Of a stretch of DNA of 64,000 bases, positions 53,218 to 63,125 are shown in pieces. The notes under the pieces were generated by a model. It had not been told where the DNA came from. It worked only from the letters and a program-made list of their open reading frames with translations, and searched no databases. A program made the position numbers and the translations under genes. Origin of the DNA: Brachynemurus nebulosus (Eukaryota; Arthropoda; Insecta; Neuroptera; Myrmeleontidae); the NCBI GenBank assembly GCA_035578155.1, contig JAPWDM010000021.1, forward strand, positions 4,578,501 to 4,642,500, in the 5' to 3' direction. Positions within the stretch are counted from its first letter, which is position 1. Every line of letters starts with the position of its first letter.

Positions 53218-54011
53218 GTACTGTATTTAACCCAGGTGGATATTACAGGTGGTTGGTACAATTATTTAACAATTTTCAATTATTAATTACTTAGATATAA
53301 CAACAATAACTTATTTTTGTTTTTTAAAATATAAATAAAAGTAACTTTAAAACTTAACAAAAGAATACAGCCATGACTATATTATAATTTATTATTATAC
53401 AATAGGGTACCTGACTGAAGTTACAAAAATATTCTAAAAGCATTGTCTTTCCATATGAGTTAAGTAAATTTTTTATTTTTTATTTTTATTTATTTATTTA
53501 TTTTTTTTTTTTTTTTGTTTTATTTTCGACATATTCTGTAAAAATTCATCAAAAAATAACCCTACAATTTTAAATGAGAAAAAAGCGGGAAAAACACCTC
53601 ACTATAGTGACGTCACAGTTTGAGGCAACTAAACGTCAATGTCAGTATTTATAACCTCAAAACCCTGATTATATTCATAAAATGTCAAAGTAAAAGCAAG
53701 TATTTATTAGAATTCTGGGTGATTATCATTACTATACCTATATATAAGCTAATAGAAATATTCAAAAGAAAACACAATTTCACCTCACCGATCAAAATTA
53801 TCAAAATCGATCATATTCAAGAAATGGCGTGTTTTCACTAATTTAAATATTTGTTGAAAAATGGCGATTTTCAAAATAAAACCTCTAAATAGTTATCAAT
53901 TTTTTTTGTTTCATTATTAAAACCGAACATATATAATGATAATGCACAGAATTATTTAACATTTGACATAAATTTTAAATACAGTCAAGTACCATATTAT
54001 ACCTGAATTGA

Positions 54012-57000
54012 TTATTCATTGATTATGAAGCTACGGACCCTTAAGGCTGTTGTTACGTAGCGGTAGATAGCGTTTATCTTCATGGGCTCTAAGTTGCATA
54101 ATAAATGTGTAAACCGTGTTTCTGAATCTGTATGCTGGTTTATGAAACTTTCTATTGTAGTAGATCTTAGCCAATTATAAATCGGGCAAGTAAAAATAAA
54201 ATGAATCAAGCTTTCTTGTTCACCCAAGTTACAAATATCACAAACTCGCGATTGGTCCCATTTGTAAGTTATATTATTTACGTAAAATTTTACATATAAT
54301 TGACCCATCAGCCGTATTTGACTGACGATTCTTAGTTTAGAGATATTCAAATTTAAAGAAAGGTAAGTATTCTCATTGATATTTTTTATAAATTTGTATA
54401 AACTACTGTAGGTGGAGTTAGTGATGCGTGTATTATCCTCAGTTGCGATTTGCCGTTCATAGGTAGTAATTATTAAATTAACTGAGTTTCTAATCTGATT
54501 TATATTGGCTGATGTCCACAATTCCTCGAAACCTAATCCAGAAATGATATTTTTTAAAGTGGAAGCCCAGTTGTATCTGATATTATTATTTGGAGTAGTA
54601 TCCAATGCTAGTAATCTCCTATAACATATACTAGGTAACCTATAATCGGGCATATTTAACAGATTTATCCACCAGAATAATATTGATTGAAGCGCACACG
54701 CGGATATAGGTTTCATACCTGTCTCAGCTCTTATCATGTAGTTTGGTGTCGTTTTCTGCCAACAGAAGACGCTTTTGAAAAATCTACCTTGAACAGATTC
54801 GATCTCTGATAAATACCTGAGTGACCAAATCTCTGCACCGTATAGCAGTGTAGATGATACTATACTTTGGAATAATTGTACTCTACAGTTCCATGAGTCG
54901 GTTTTAGATGTTGCTAATATTTGGTGGACATTACAAATCGCAGCATTTGCTTTATTAATAGCGACTGTGGCAGCCTTTTTAAATATTGTTGAACATGAGA
55001 AGAGTACACCTAGATAATTATATTCATTTACTATTTCAACCCTTTTTCCGTCATACGTAAAGTTTAAGCCCGGGTTTAAAGAGCCACCTTTTCTAAAAAC
55101 TACTATTTTTGTTTTTTCAGTATTCACTTCAAGTTTATTACTTAGACAGTATTTATGCAATAAATATAACGACTTTTGAGCAGTTCCAACTGAATCATTT
55201 AATAATGTAAGATCATCCGCATAGTATAGGCAACGGATATCTGTGAAACTGTCGATGTTTACGCCTCTGACACCGTTATTCAACAGATACTTTTCGAAAT
55301 CTGCAATATATAGAATGAACAATAAAGGACTAAGAGAATCACCTTGCATAAGACCCTTTGTCAAGCATATTTTCTGGCTATCTTCATTATTAACTCTTAG
55401 TCGAAAAGAAGCATTTCTATAAAAACTTTTTAGAATCATAATTATCTTTCGACTTATACCAATGCTGAAAAGCTTATCCCAAAGAATATCATGGTCAACA
55501 GTATCAAAGGCCCTCTTGAAATCTACAAATGTTGCGAAGACCTTTTTTCTATTTAGACGAATATTTACCTGTAAAGCAGCGGTTAAAATAAATAGATTGT
55601 CTCTACATCCTCTGCCTTTTCTAAAACCTCCTTGAGATTCAGGTAATACTCCCGCCTGCTCTGCCCAAACTAAAATCCGATTACTTATAATAGATGTAAA
55701 TACTTTGGTGATTACGTTTAGCAAAGACAGAGGTCGATAATTAAAAGGTTCCATTTTATTGCCTTTTTTGTATAAGAGTGATACTTCCGCGGCTGACCAA
55801 CTGGATGGTATTTTTTCAGTATCGAAGATGCCATTAAACATTCTCAACAGTAATTGCTTACAGTTATCTGGGATGAATTTGATGAATTCATTTGTTATGC
55901 AATCGGGTCTAGGCGCCTTTGCTAATTTACATTTATTCAGAGCCGAATTTAGTTCAAAAATAGTTATATTGCTATCAAAAAATGGGTGACTAACATCTAC
56001 TAACATAATATCTGTTTTAATAGTTTGGGTAGCATATAAGCCCTCAAAATATTGATACCACTCCGTCATACTAATAGGATTCTGATTACATTTAGTTTTA
56101 TTTTTAAAAGTTCTGATTGCTTTCCAAAAGCTGCCAGAATCTTTGACGTTGCACAAAATATTTTTTATGTTGTTAAAATATTCATGTTTGCAATTCCTAA
56201 TCGTTTTCTTATATTCTTTTTTACATTCAATATATCTGTTTAGAAAAGGATCCGAGAAATTGTGTTCCCTACACTGCTTAAAAACATTTTTCTTTTCTAT
56301 TTTTTTACCTTTACAAAGTTCATTAAACCACGGTTTGTTGTAATTAATAAACTGATTGCAATATACCTGCTTTTCTGTAACCAATCCCAAAGCTTCCGCA
56401 GCTTCATGAATTATTTTTAAAAAATACTTATATAATAATTCTGTATCGGATGTGTTTGTTGACGAAATGCTTCTATCAGACAGCGTTTGGATGTAAGACT
56501 GTTTTTTTATTTCTTCCCATTTATACACCAAACGAGATTTTTTTTCTCGACTTTTTGTTTCCAAGGTTTTACTTCCAAGGCTGTTTATTTTCAAAATGAC
56601 AGGAAAATGATCCGAGTCTAAAATAAAATCAGAAACTTTAAGATCAATGATGTCATCAATGGCATTTGTCCATACTAAATCAATTGTACTTTTGGCGTTT
56701 TTTCTACAATAGGTAAATTGCCCTGGGCAATCACTCAGACTTCTGCCATTAATGACCACCATTCCCATGGGTTCAAAACATTCAACTATCATTTTACCAC
56801 GAACATTGCATTCACTGTCCAAAGATATTCTTTCCGTAAACAAACACGATCCGTCAAACATTTCGGGACTAAAATTATTATTAAAATTTGAAATTCTTGC
56901 ATTTATATCACCTGCAATTATTATTTTTGTATTTGTGTATGTATTTTGAATTTGTATAAATAAATCATTAAATAATTCTATTAAATAATAATTGTCAATA

Positions 57001-57416
57001 TCTGGCTTAATATAAACAAAAATCAATATTATAATTGCCCTATTACTGGGTGTAATTTTTAAAACGATCCATAAACTACTTTTTTCTACAAGTTCACATT
57101 TTAAAGACGAATGCACAAACAGCATCAAGCCACCACTTGCTCTGCCCAATGATTTTTCTTTCACCGCATAAGAAGCAAAACACTGATAATCATTTAACAC
57201 ACTTAATTTCAAATAATTTTCACTGTATAACCATGTTTCACTAAAACCGATGATACTAAACTGTAGAAAAGAACGTTGTTGTTGTGAATCTAGATTGGTA
57301 ACCGTGCTGTATCCGTGGCAATTCCAAAATAATAATTTAGTTTGACTGCCTAAATTCGATTCTGCTGTTTTAGAATTGGCTGATTCATTTTCATCTGCCT
57401 GCTCATACTGTAATTG
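54012..57416 (-). CDS. Non-LTR ORF2: endonuclease and reverse transcriptase, intact
   Basis: An uninterrupted frame of about 1134 residues beginning right after the ORF1 TAG. No ATG precedes the endonuclease start LLFWNCHGY (residue about 27) or FSETWL (about 57). Endonuclease: AGDINARI near residue 165, then TIDLVWTN and SDHFP. RT: PFNYRPLSLLNVITKVFTSI, LMQGDSLSPLLFILY and the catalytic YYADDL near residue 730. The C-terminus has C-x2-C-x9-H-x4-C (CDICNL...HFIFTC) near residue 1055. A polypeptide this long without lesions suggests recent activity. It must be translated by readthrough of TAG, by non-AUG initiation or by reinitiation. It is related to the ORF2 at 9735-13105 but clearly a different family. 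Confidence 0.9.
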   Translation of the reverse strand, partial: QLQYEQADENESANSKTAESNLGSQTKLLFWNCHGYSTVTNLDSQQQRSFLQFSIIGFSETWLYSENYLKLSVLNDYQCFASYAVKEKSLGRASGGLMLFVHSSLKCELVEKSSLWIVLKITPSNRAIIILIFVYIKPDIDNYYLIELFNDLFIQIQNTYTNTKIIIAGDINARISNFNNNFSPEMFDGSCLFTERISLDSECNVRGKMIVECFEPMGMVVINGRSLSDCPGQFTYCRKNAKSTIDLVWTNAIDDIIDLKVSDFILDSDHFPVILKINSLGSKTLETKSREKKSRLVYKWEEIKKQSYIQTLSDRSISSTNTSDTELLYKYFLKIIHEAAEALGLVTEKQVYCNQFINYNKPWFNELCKGKKIEKKNVFKQCREHNFSDPFLNRYIECKKEYKKTIRNCKHEYFNNIKNILCNVKDSGSFWKAIRTFKNKTKCNQNPISMTEWYQYFEGLYATQTIKTDIMLVDVSHPFFDSNITIFELNSALNKCKLAKAPRPDCITNEFIKFIPDNCKQLLLRMFNGIFDTEKIPSSWSAAEVSLLYKKGNKMEPFNYRPLSLLNVITKVFTSIISNRILVWAEQAGVLPESQGGFRKGRGCRDNLFILTAALQVNIRLNRKKVFATFVDFKRAFDTVDHDILWDKLFSIGISRKIIMILKSFYRNASFRLRVNNEDSQKICLTKGLMQGDSLSPLLFILYIADFEKYLLNNGVRGVNIDSFTDIRCLYYADDLTLLNDSVGTAQKSLYLLHKYCLSNKLEVNTEKTKIVVFRKGGSLNPGLNFTYDGKRVEIVNEYNYLGVLFSCSTIFKKAATVAINKANAAICNVHQILATSKTDSWNCRVQLFQSIVSSTLLYGAEIWSLRYLSEIESVQGRFFKSVFCWQKTTPNYMIRAETGMKPISACALQSILFWWINLLNMPDYRLPSICYRRLLALDTTPNNNIRYNWASTLKNIISGLGFEELWTSANINQIRNSVNLIITTYERQIATEDNTRITNSTYSSLYKFIKNINENTYLSLNLNISKLRIVSQIRLMGQLYVKFYVNNITYKWDQSRVCDICNLGEQESLIHFIFTCPIYNWLRSTTIESFINQHTDSETRFTHLLCNLEPMKINAIYRYVTTALRVRSFIINE

Positions 57417-57419
57417 CTA
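57411..57419 (-). promoter_or_regulatory. Leaky-stop context TAG-CAA-TTA between ORF1 and ORF2
   Basis: ORF1 ends TCA CAA TAG, followed in frame by CAA TTA, exactly the tobacco mosaic virus readthrough context. ORF2 then stays open to 54012. Confidence 0.7.
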
Positions 57420-57788
57420 TTGTGAGAGTGAATGAGGGTGGGATTTATTACAGTAATCCAATATCGACTGCTTAGGAAAAGTCTTCTTATTTGTATCTTG
57501 ACGTTTCGGATTATTTGCCACCTTTTGTTCTTCAAATTCACCAAGGCGTTTCTTGACGTTAGCATTGTGTGTTACTTTATCTGGTGCAACTGTAACAGAT
57601 TCTTCAACGATAAGTTGATCATATTTTATGTATGCTTTTTTACCTTCTTCACGGTATTTTAACATCAAGGGAATGAGATTTTTTCTTTTGAGCCGAACTT
57701 CAATGGGATAATCATCAGATATGGCAATTGATTGATCTTTCAAATTGTTCCTATTCATGAATAACTGCCGTTTTATTCCTTGGGAGGT
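57420..57788 (-). pseudogene. Non-LTR ORF1, C-terminal fragment
   Basis: The last 120 or so residues of ORF1, with an RRM-end-like segment (IEVRLKRKNLIPLMLKYREE, KKAYIKYDQLIVEE) and a basic C-terminus, the same layout as the end of ORF1 at 13106 (KFLIPYLVKAKEQG, DKLYINGNRW). The element is truncated at 57788; residues upstream in the open frame come from Tigger DNA read backwards. It ends at TAG in the readthrough context. Confidence 0.7.
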
Positions 57789-57804
57789 GGCGTGGCAGGA
57801 ATTA

Positions 57805-58187
57805 ACGTTAGACGAAAATTCTGTCGAAAACTGGTTAAACTGTGGTAGAAACAATCCGCGGTTCGAAATACTGAACGATAAGGAAATTATTAAAAAATAG
57901 AGTACCTGTTGACGAAAGTGACGAGGAAAATCTCCAGTCTAAAGAGAAAGAGGACATCTAACTCACAGTTAGATAGAGTGATTAATTATTTTTTAAAAGT
58001 ACCTCAGTGTCAAAGTGAACAATTGAAGACATTATGTTTATTAAAAAGTTATGTATCAGATGACACGAGGGAAGTTTCAAAAGAAGATATTGTAAATACT
58101 TTAGATAATGTTAAAAAATACTTTCAAAAAAATTGCCTTTGCAGTGAAAATGATTTAAAAACATTAAGTGATTTACAAAATATTTAA
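57805..58187 (+). pseudogene. Tigger/pogo transposase, C-terminal part
   Basis: Continues the transposase after the non-LTR insertion: TLDENSVENWLNCGRNNPRF, then a frameshift or stop near 57900 and an acidic DESDEEN stretch. The last part, in another frame (57909-58187), has QLDRVINYFLKVPQCQSEQL and TLCLLKSYVS, matching the helical tail common in Tigger proteins. It ends at TAA near 58185. Confidence 0.6.
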
Positions 58188-59889
58188 AAATAATTTGTAT
58201 ATACATATGTGCCTGTTTAAACGATCGTGTTTGTGTCTAATAGTGGTATAAGATGTCTTGCAGTATTAAACGTGAGTTATAAATTTTCTTTTTTTTTTTT
58301 TTGACAATCTTTCTTTTTTGACAAACTTTTTTTTTACTTTATAAAACATTTTCATTTATTTTATAATGATATAACATATTTTACTTAAGTAATATTAGCA
58401 AATATATCTACAACTGTTATACAAAAATTTCATTTTTTTAAAATTTAATAAATAAGGAACGACGCTGAACTTCCACTTATTTCATCTTCCCCTATATAGT
58501 CCCAAGCAGATGAAATAAGTGGAAGTCAGGTGTATAATGTTCCTGTACGATTTTTATTCAACAATACGACGTTATCTTCCTAACTTGATGTAATAGTGCC
58601 TGGACGACATAATGACTTGATCCATTTTAAAATCCGTTTAAACTTGTATTTCGTTTCTTTCTTTTACCATGTTTTTTGCTTTTTGCGCAGCTTTTTCATT
58701 TTGATTTGTAGGGTATTTTGATAACAATTTCATAAAGGTATTTCTTACATTTCGTAGTTACTTTTCCTGTTAAGTGTCAAATACCAGTGAATAATCATTC
58801 ATTTGTGGCAAGCAAGGTCTCTGAAGCATCTTCAAATTGCTCGCTCTTATCACTGTGGTAACTGTTGTGTCTAGACCGATAGCGAATTACGTTTATTATT
58901 ATTATTATTATTATTATATATTATTTAAACTGGATTTGATAATTTCAAATATATATGAGTCATTTCACATCAAGTGAGGCTGACCTTGAAATTCGGTGTC
59001 AGCGATTTTAACGAAATTCACAGATTATAATCTACTGGTAGATAGTAATCGATCGCCACCCCAATTTTCTCCCTGAGTCTTTTCGTTTCTTATACCGGGC
59101 TGTCTAAAATTTGCAAAAAAATTAGGAAAAATTTCGAAATGTTTGAATTGCTTCCATTTTCTTAGATTTTTTAGTAGTAAAAGCTATTCAATTCACTTGA
59201 AATTAATACCGCAACTTAAGCATGAATGGAGCTAACGAGTGGCGAGGGAAAATTCCGATATCGTTTATACTTGGTGTTTCAGAACTAGTCACACCTGACA
59301 ATATATATGCTTAATTATCTCGTGTCCAGCGTGTCCAGCGATTTCGCTTAAACTTGGTACGTGTCTTATACAAGAATGGTGCTACACGTCTATAAAATAA
59401 AATCCGTGGGCAATTCAAATTTACGGATATTACGGCATAAAAATCTGTTACAGGGTGCTTAAATGTACATATTCACGATTTTTTTTGACAGTTTTAAGTC
59501 AATTTTTTATCTAATCCAAAGTTATGAATGTTTATTTTTATATTTTAGAATTATATTAAACCTTTTATAGGAGTAGAATTAGCTCTAAAACGTATGAAAT
59601 GAATTTACGTGCATTTATATAATATTAAAAAGCTATGAGAGAGTGACTGAAATTATTTGATTTGGTCAGAGTTAGGTATGGTTAAAAATTAAAAAATCAT
59701 TCATTTTTAACTCTTTTTTTCATTATTTATTAAATATTAAATAGTCATTAGGTTCTACGAAATTTAGCTGTATCTTCAAATGTAACAATGTTGATTACGT
59801 TTCAGATTGTTGATACAGAAATTAATAATAAAAATATAATGTTTCTATGTATTGTAAAATTAAACATAAACTTACTAAACTAATTATAA
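58188..59889. other. No gene recognised; contains a 19-bp hairpin
   Basis: AT-rich DNA with T runs near 58288, a (TTA)n tract at 58891-58925, and a perfect 19-bp inverted repeat (58469-58487 and 58508-58526, acttccacttatttcatct, 20-nt loop). The block from 58950 to 59450 (with gtgtccagcgtgtccagcg) looks like a dispersed repeat, but no partner occurs in this window. Confidence 0.5.
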
Positions 59890-61888
59890 TTAACTCTTAG
59901 GTAATAAGGGTTCTGAATCAATAGGAGTGATTGCAGTGGAATACATTTTAACCTGTATTTCAGTATCAGACAGTGGTATAAACGAATGATAAGATCTAGT
60001 CCCTGGTATATTCTTTAAATTACAATACACCTGCGACAGCTGGTGTGTTTTTGCTTCAATGTCCTTATTATCTACATAAATTAAATCAATTTTAGGAAAA
60101 TTTTTAACGGCCCAATTATAAAGTTCCTTTGGCGTAGTAATTTGATTGCCAACTGGGGTTTGTAAACTGGCTTTAGTAGCTAACCTTTTTATTATTCCTG
60201 TTAAACCATCACAGGGACTTTTGCCATGGGATGTAGCGAAAAAATGCCACTCAGCTGAGACAGAAAATTGGTTGTTATGTTGGCACAAATTATAAAAGTT
60301 CTTTTTATTTTTGTATTGTGCTGCAGCACCATCACTAAAGTAGAATATTTTACTGAGTTTTTGAATTTTTGATTTTAAATATCCCAACAATTTCTCTTAA
60401 AAACAGTACACAGCAACAGTATTATGTTTTAAAGAGTCCGTAATAACCACAAACTTAAGTGCTTTAACTCATTATTGTCTTTATAATAGCAAACGAATGG
60501 ATGTAGTGATGCTTGATCATTCGTCCAGTGGAAACCTTGAACTGCATCCTGTCTTGTAAATGAATAATTTTCCGCAAAATCATCAATCACTATCACTTCA
60601 CTACTTTTAATGTCTTTCTTTTTTTCCTCAAAAATTCACTCTGTTTTTTACAAATAAAATCATGTAGACGAAGTTCGAATAAACAGTGAGAAAAAGTTTG
60701 AATAATTAAGGCACATTTATCTGTCGACACCCATTGTTTATATTCTACCTTTTCTATGTTGTTTTTTTCAAATATTTCACATAATTCTGACTCAAAATTC
60801 ATCCCATTTATTAAGCAATCAGAGCATTCATTATAGAAGCAATTTTCTTCCGGCGGGTTGCATGTTATTACTTTTAAGCAAGATGAATAATCAGAGTATC
60901 TTTTGTCAGCTAACTGATTCAGCTTACATCCAGATATCATTAACATTACGTTTTGATGAATTTTGCAAATGCACACTGAATGTGTACCAGGGGCTCCTGC
61001 TAATATACAATATTTTGGTCTCAACATACAAAATTTAGTAAATCCTATCTTCAACTCTGGATAAGTTTCCTTTCTTTCCAGACTTTCCCTTTTACCAGGC
61101 ATAATTCTGCTTATGTCATCACTTTCATAAAATTTGGCGACAGTATCACAGACAGACTGTGGTAAATTATTTTCTTGTTTCGCCACTGTTTTTGGAAATA
61201 GTCCCTGATCTTTTACAAGATTTCTAACTTGAGTTAATAAGTTTTTTTTGATGCATTAAATTCAGACTGTATTCTTTCATTAGTCCAGTCTTTAACAAAA
61301 ATTGAGAGAATAGCTATTTTATCAAGTTTTGAAATGTTCTCTTCACGATACTTTTTTTTTTTTAAATTGCGCATAATTAGAAAATAATCTCGAGTAAACT
61401 TCTTCCTGGGTAGCCCTGGATGCCGACGGTTGTGGATCCTCTGGATCAAAACCTGGACTACTATTATAGTTGTTGTCAGTTTCGACATTTGAATTGCTCA
61501 AGTCCATTTGTTCTAATTCGTTTCTTAGATCAGTAGTCCAAGCTGAAATTGTTTTGCGACAGCTTGTACATAAATTTTTTCCAGGAATACGTGTAACATT
61601 GTCTCGATGTTTCAAGGCATAGGATAAACTAACTTTTCTTAAGCCTTTAAAAATTTGGCGACCTTGATGTTTTAACAAAGGGTCACAACGTTTTTCTTCT
61701 TTCTTAGAGTAATAAAAAAAATAACGCCTTTCATGGCAATAACAAATAGTGGTTGCTTCTTGAAATTTAATACCAGAACGCATTTCAAAAACTGTTTGTT
61801 TTGTTTCAGAAAAGTTTTTAACATATTTATAATTCAGTTCTTCCGAACGCCTCGAAACATCACAAAGTTCTAGTCCTATAGAGCACAT
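59890..61888 (-). pseudogene. Unassigned DDE-like transposase or domesticated relative, several frameshifts
   Basis: One gene read through at least four frames, each change at or near a homopolymer (61352-61363, 61242-61249, 60620-60630, and near 60395). N-terminal part: Cys-rich segments (CYCHERRYFF, KNLCTSCRKTISAW), then an acidic Ser-rich stretch. Middle: CICKIHQNVMLMISGC and CFYNECSDCL, possible zinc sites. Then IDDFAENYSFTRQDAVQGFHW near 60520-60590 and FSDGAAAQYKNKKNF near 60300-60345, which could hold two catalytic Asp residues, and WHFFATSHGKSPCDGL near 60195-60245. I believe this family is widespread in arthropods but cannot name its superfamily. It may be a transposon or a domesticated gene. 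Confidence 0.5.
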
Positions 61889-62479
61889 TTTAAAGAATTT
61901 AAATTTTTATTGTCTAAAAGTTTTAACAGTTTAATCACAGTTTAATTTTTATAATAAATATGAACTGACTTCGTTAATGCATACACTAACTGAACACTAA
62001 ACTGACACTTTGTTATTCTTTTATTCAACACTGACTGATCTAATTGACTCAAAACGCACTTTTTGAACACTGACTTTCTTGGCTAAAATTGGTATATTTG
62101 TACAGAAAATAAGTGTACTAAAATATTTTTATATGTCCCGTTAAACAAGATAAAAAACATTTTTCCTTATAGACAAACAAATAATGTTCCGTTATCTCCG
62201 AGACATGATTTTTTTCTTATTATAAAGAATGTAACCTTTTCAAAATGTTTACAACACGGCAATAAATATCTCTTTTGTACTTAAAAATCCTGTCGGCAAT
62301 CTCAAAGGTTATTATATTTCTTGCCGGCCGTTACTCACACATTTTTCGTTATACGTTAAGTTGTAACACTATCCAAAACCCTTATTTTACAATATTGAGC
62401 TAATTGTTATTTTAAATTATTTTAAAGGTGATTTTAAATAATAAGTGTATTTATTATGGTAATAAACAAAAAATATTTA
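61889..62479. other. No gene recognised
   Basis: AT-rich flank upstream of the DDE-like gene; it may include its promoter. No terminal repeat was identified. Confidence 0.4.
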
Positions 62480-62815
62480 AAGATCCTGAAATTTTAAGTA
62501 AGAAAATGTGTAAGAGGCCAACGTGCAAGATGTGGCAAAAGAAGTCGATACTTACTGGAGAAAAGCGCGTGCGAGACATACCTCGTATTACCCTGGTCGT
62601 ATTACTACCTCAAGCTCATTCTTGAATTAGGTAAGATTCTATACAAAGCGATAGAGTGTAAGAGCTGATACCTGTTGGAGAAAATGAGTAAGAAGCTGAT
62701 GAACGACAGACGTGGCCAAAGAAGTTAGTACCTGCTGAAGAAAATGTGTAAGAGGCCAACGTGCAACAGATGTGGCAAAAGAAGCCGATACCTGCTGAAG
62801 AAAGTTAAAAGCACT
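62480..62815 (+). repeat. Degenerate repeats related to the 123-bp array
   Basis: Several copies of gtgtaagaggccaacgtgca and of acctgctgaagaaaatg-type blocks, with ctcaagctcattcttgaatt near 62610. This last block and ggagaaaagcg also occur in or beside the array at 21825-22395, so the two loci share a repeat family. Confidence 0.7.
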
Positions 62816-63125
62816 AACAAAACAAAATGGTAGACTATTGTATTTCTGACAATATTAAACAAGAGAAGGGTTACTTGTATTATAGAAATTATTTATTTTG
62901 TCTTTCTTTGATTTTGCAAAATATTAAATAAGAAAATATTAACTGACTAATTTTATTTTTATTATTACTCTGTTTACAAAACAAAAAAATTTTTTATTTT
63001 TTCAGCCATGTTTTTGTTTTATTTATTCATATATTTCCGTATTACTAACGTTACCAACTGCTAAAATAATTAAAAAACTACTCACACGTACGCACAGTTT
63101 TTACCCGCTAAATTTAAACCCAACA
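62816..63125 (-). repeat. Start of the Ty1/copia 3' LTR (end unresolved)
   Basis: On the minus strand TGTTGGGTTTAAATTT begins at 63125 directly after the purine tract AAGGAGGAG, the usual copia polypurine tract and LTR start. The other LTR border was not identified; this stretch is AT-rich. Confidence 0.5.

Larger units (their letters stand above)
53191..57788 (-). mobile_element. 5'-truncated non-LTR retrotransposon with intact ORF2
   Basis: Flanked by a perfect 16-bp target duplication, ggcgtggcaggaatta, at 53175-53190 and 57789-57804. The 3' tail is (TTA)n (plus strand ataata at 53191-53216). The 3' UTR is 53217-54011 and includes the segment shared with 22298-22355. Truncation falls inside ORF1. 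It sits in the Tigger transposase gene. Confidence 0.9.
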
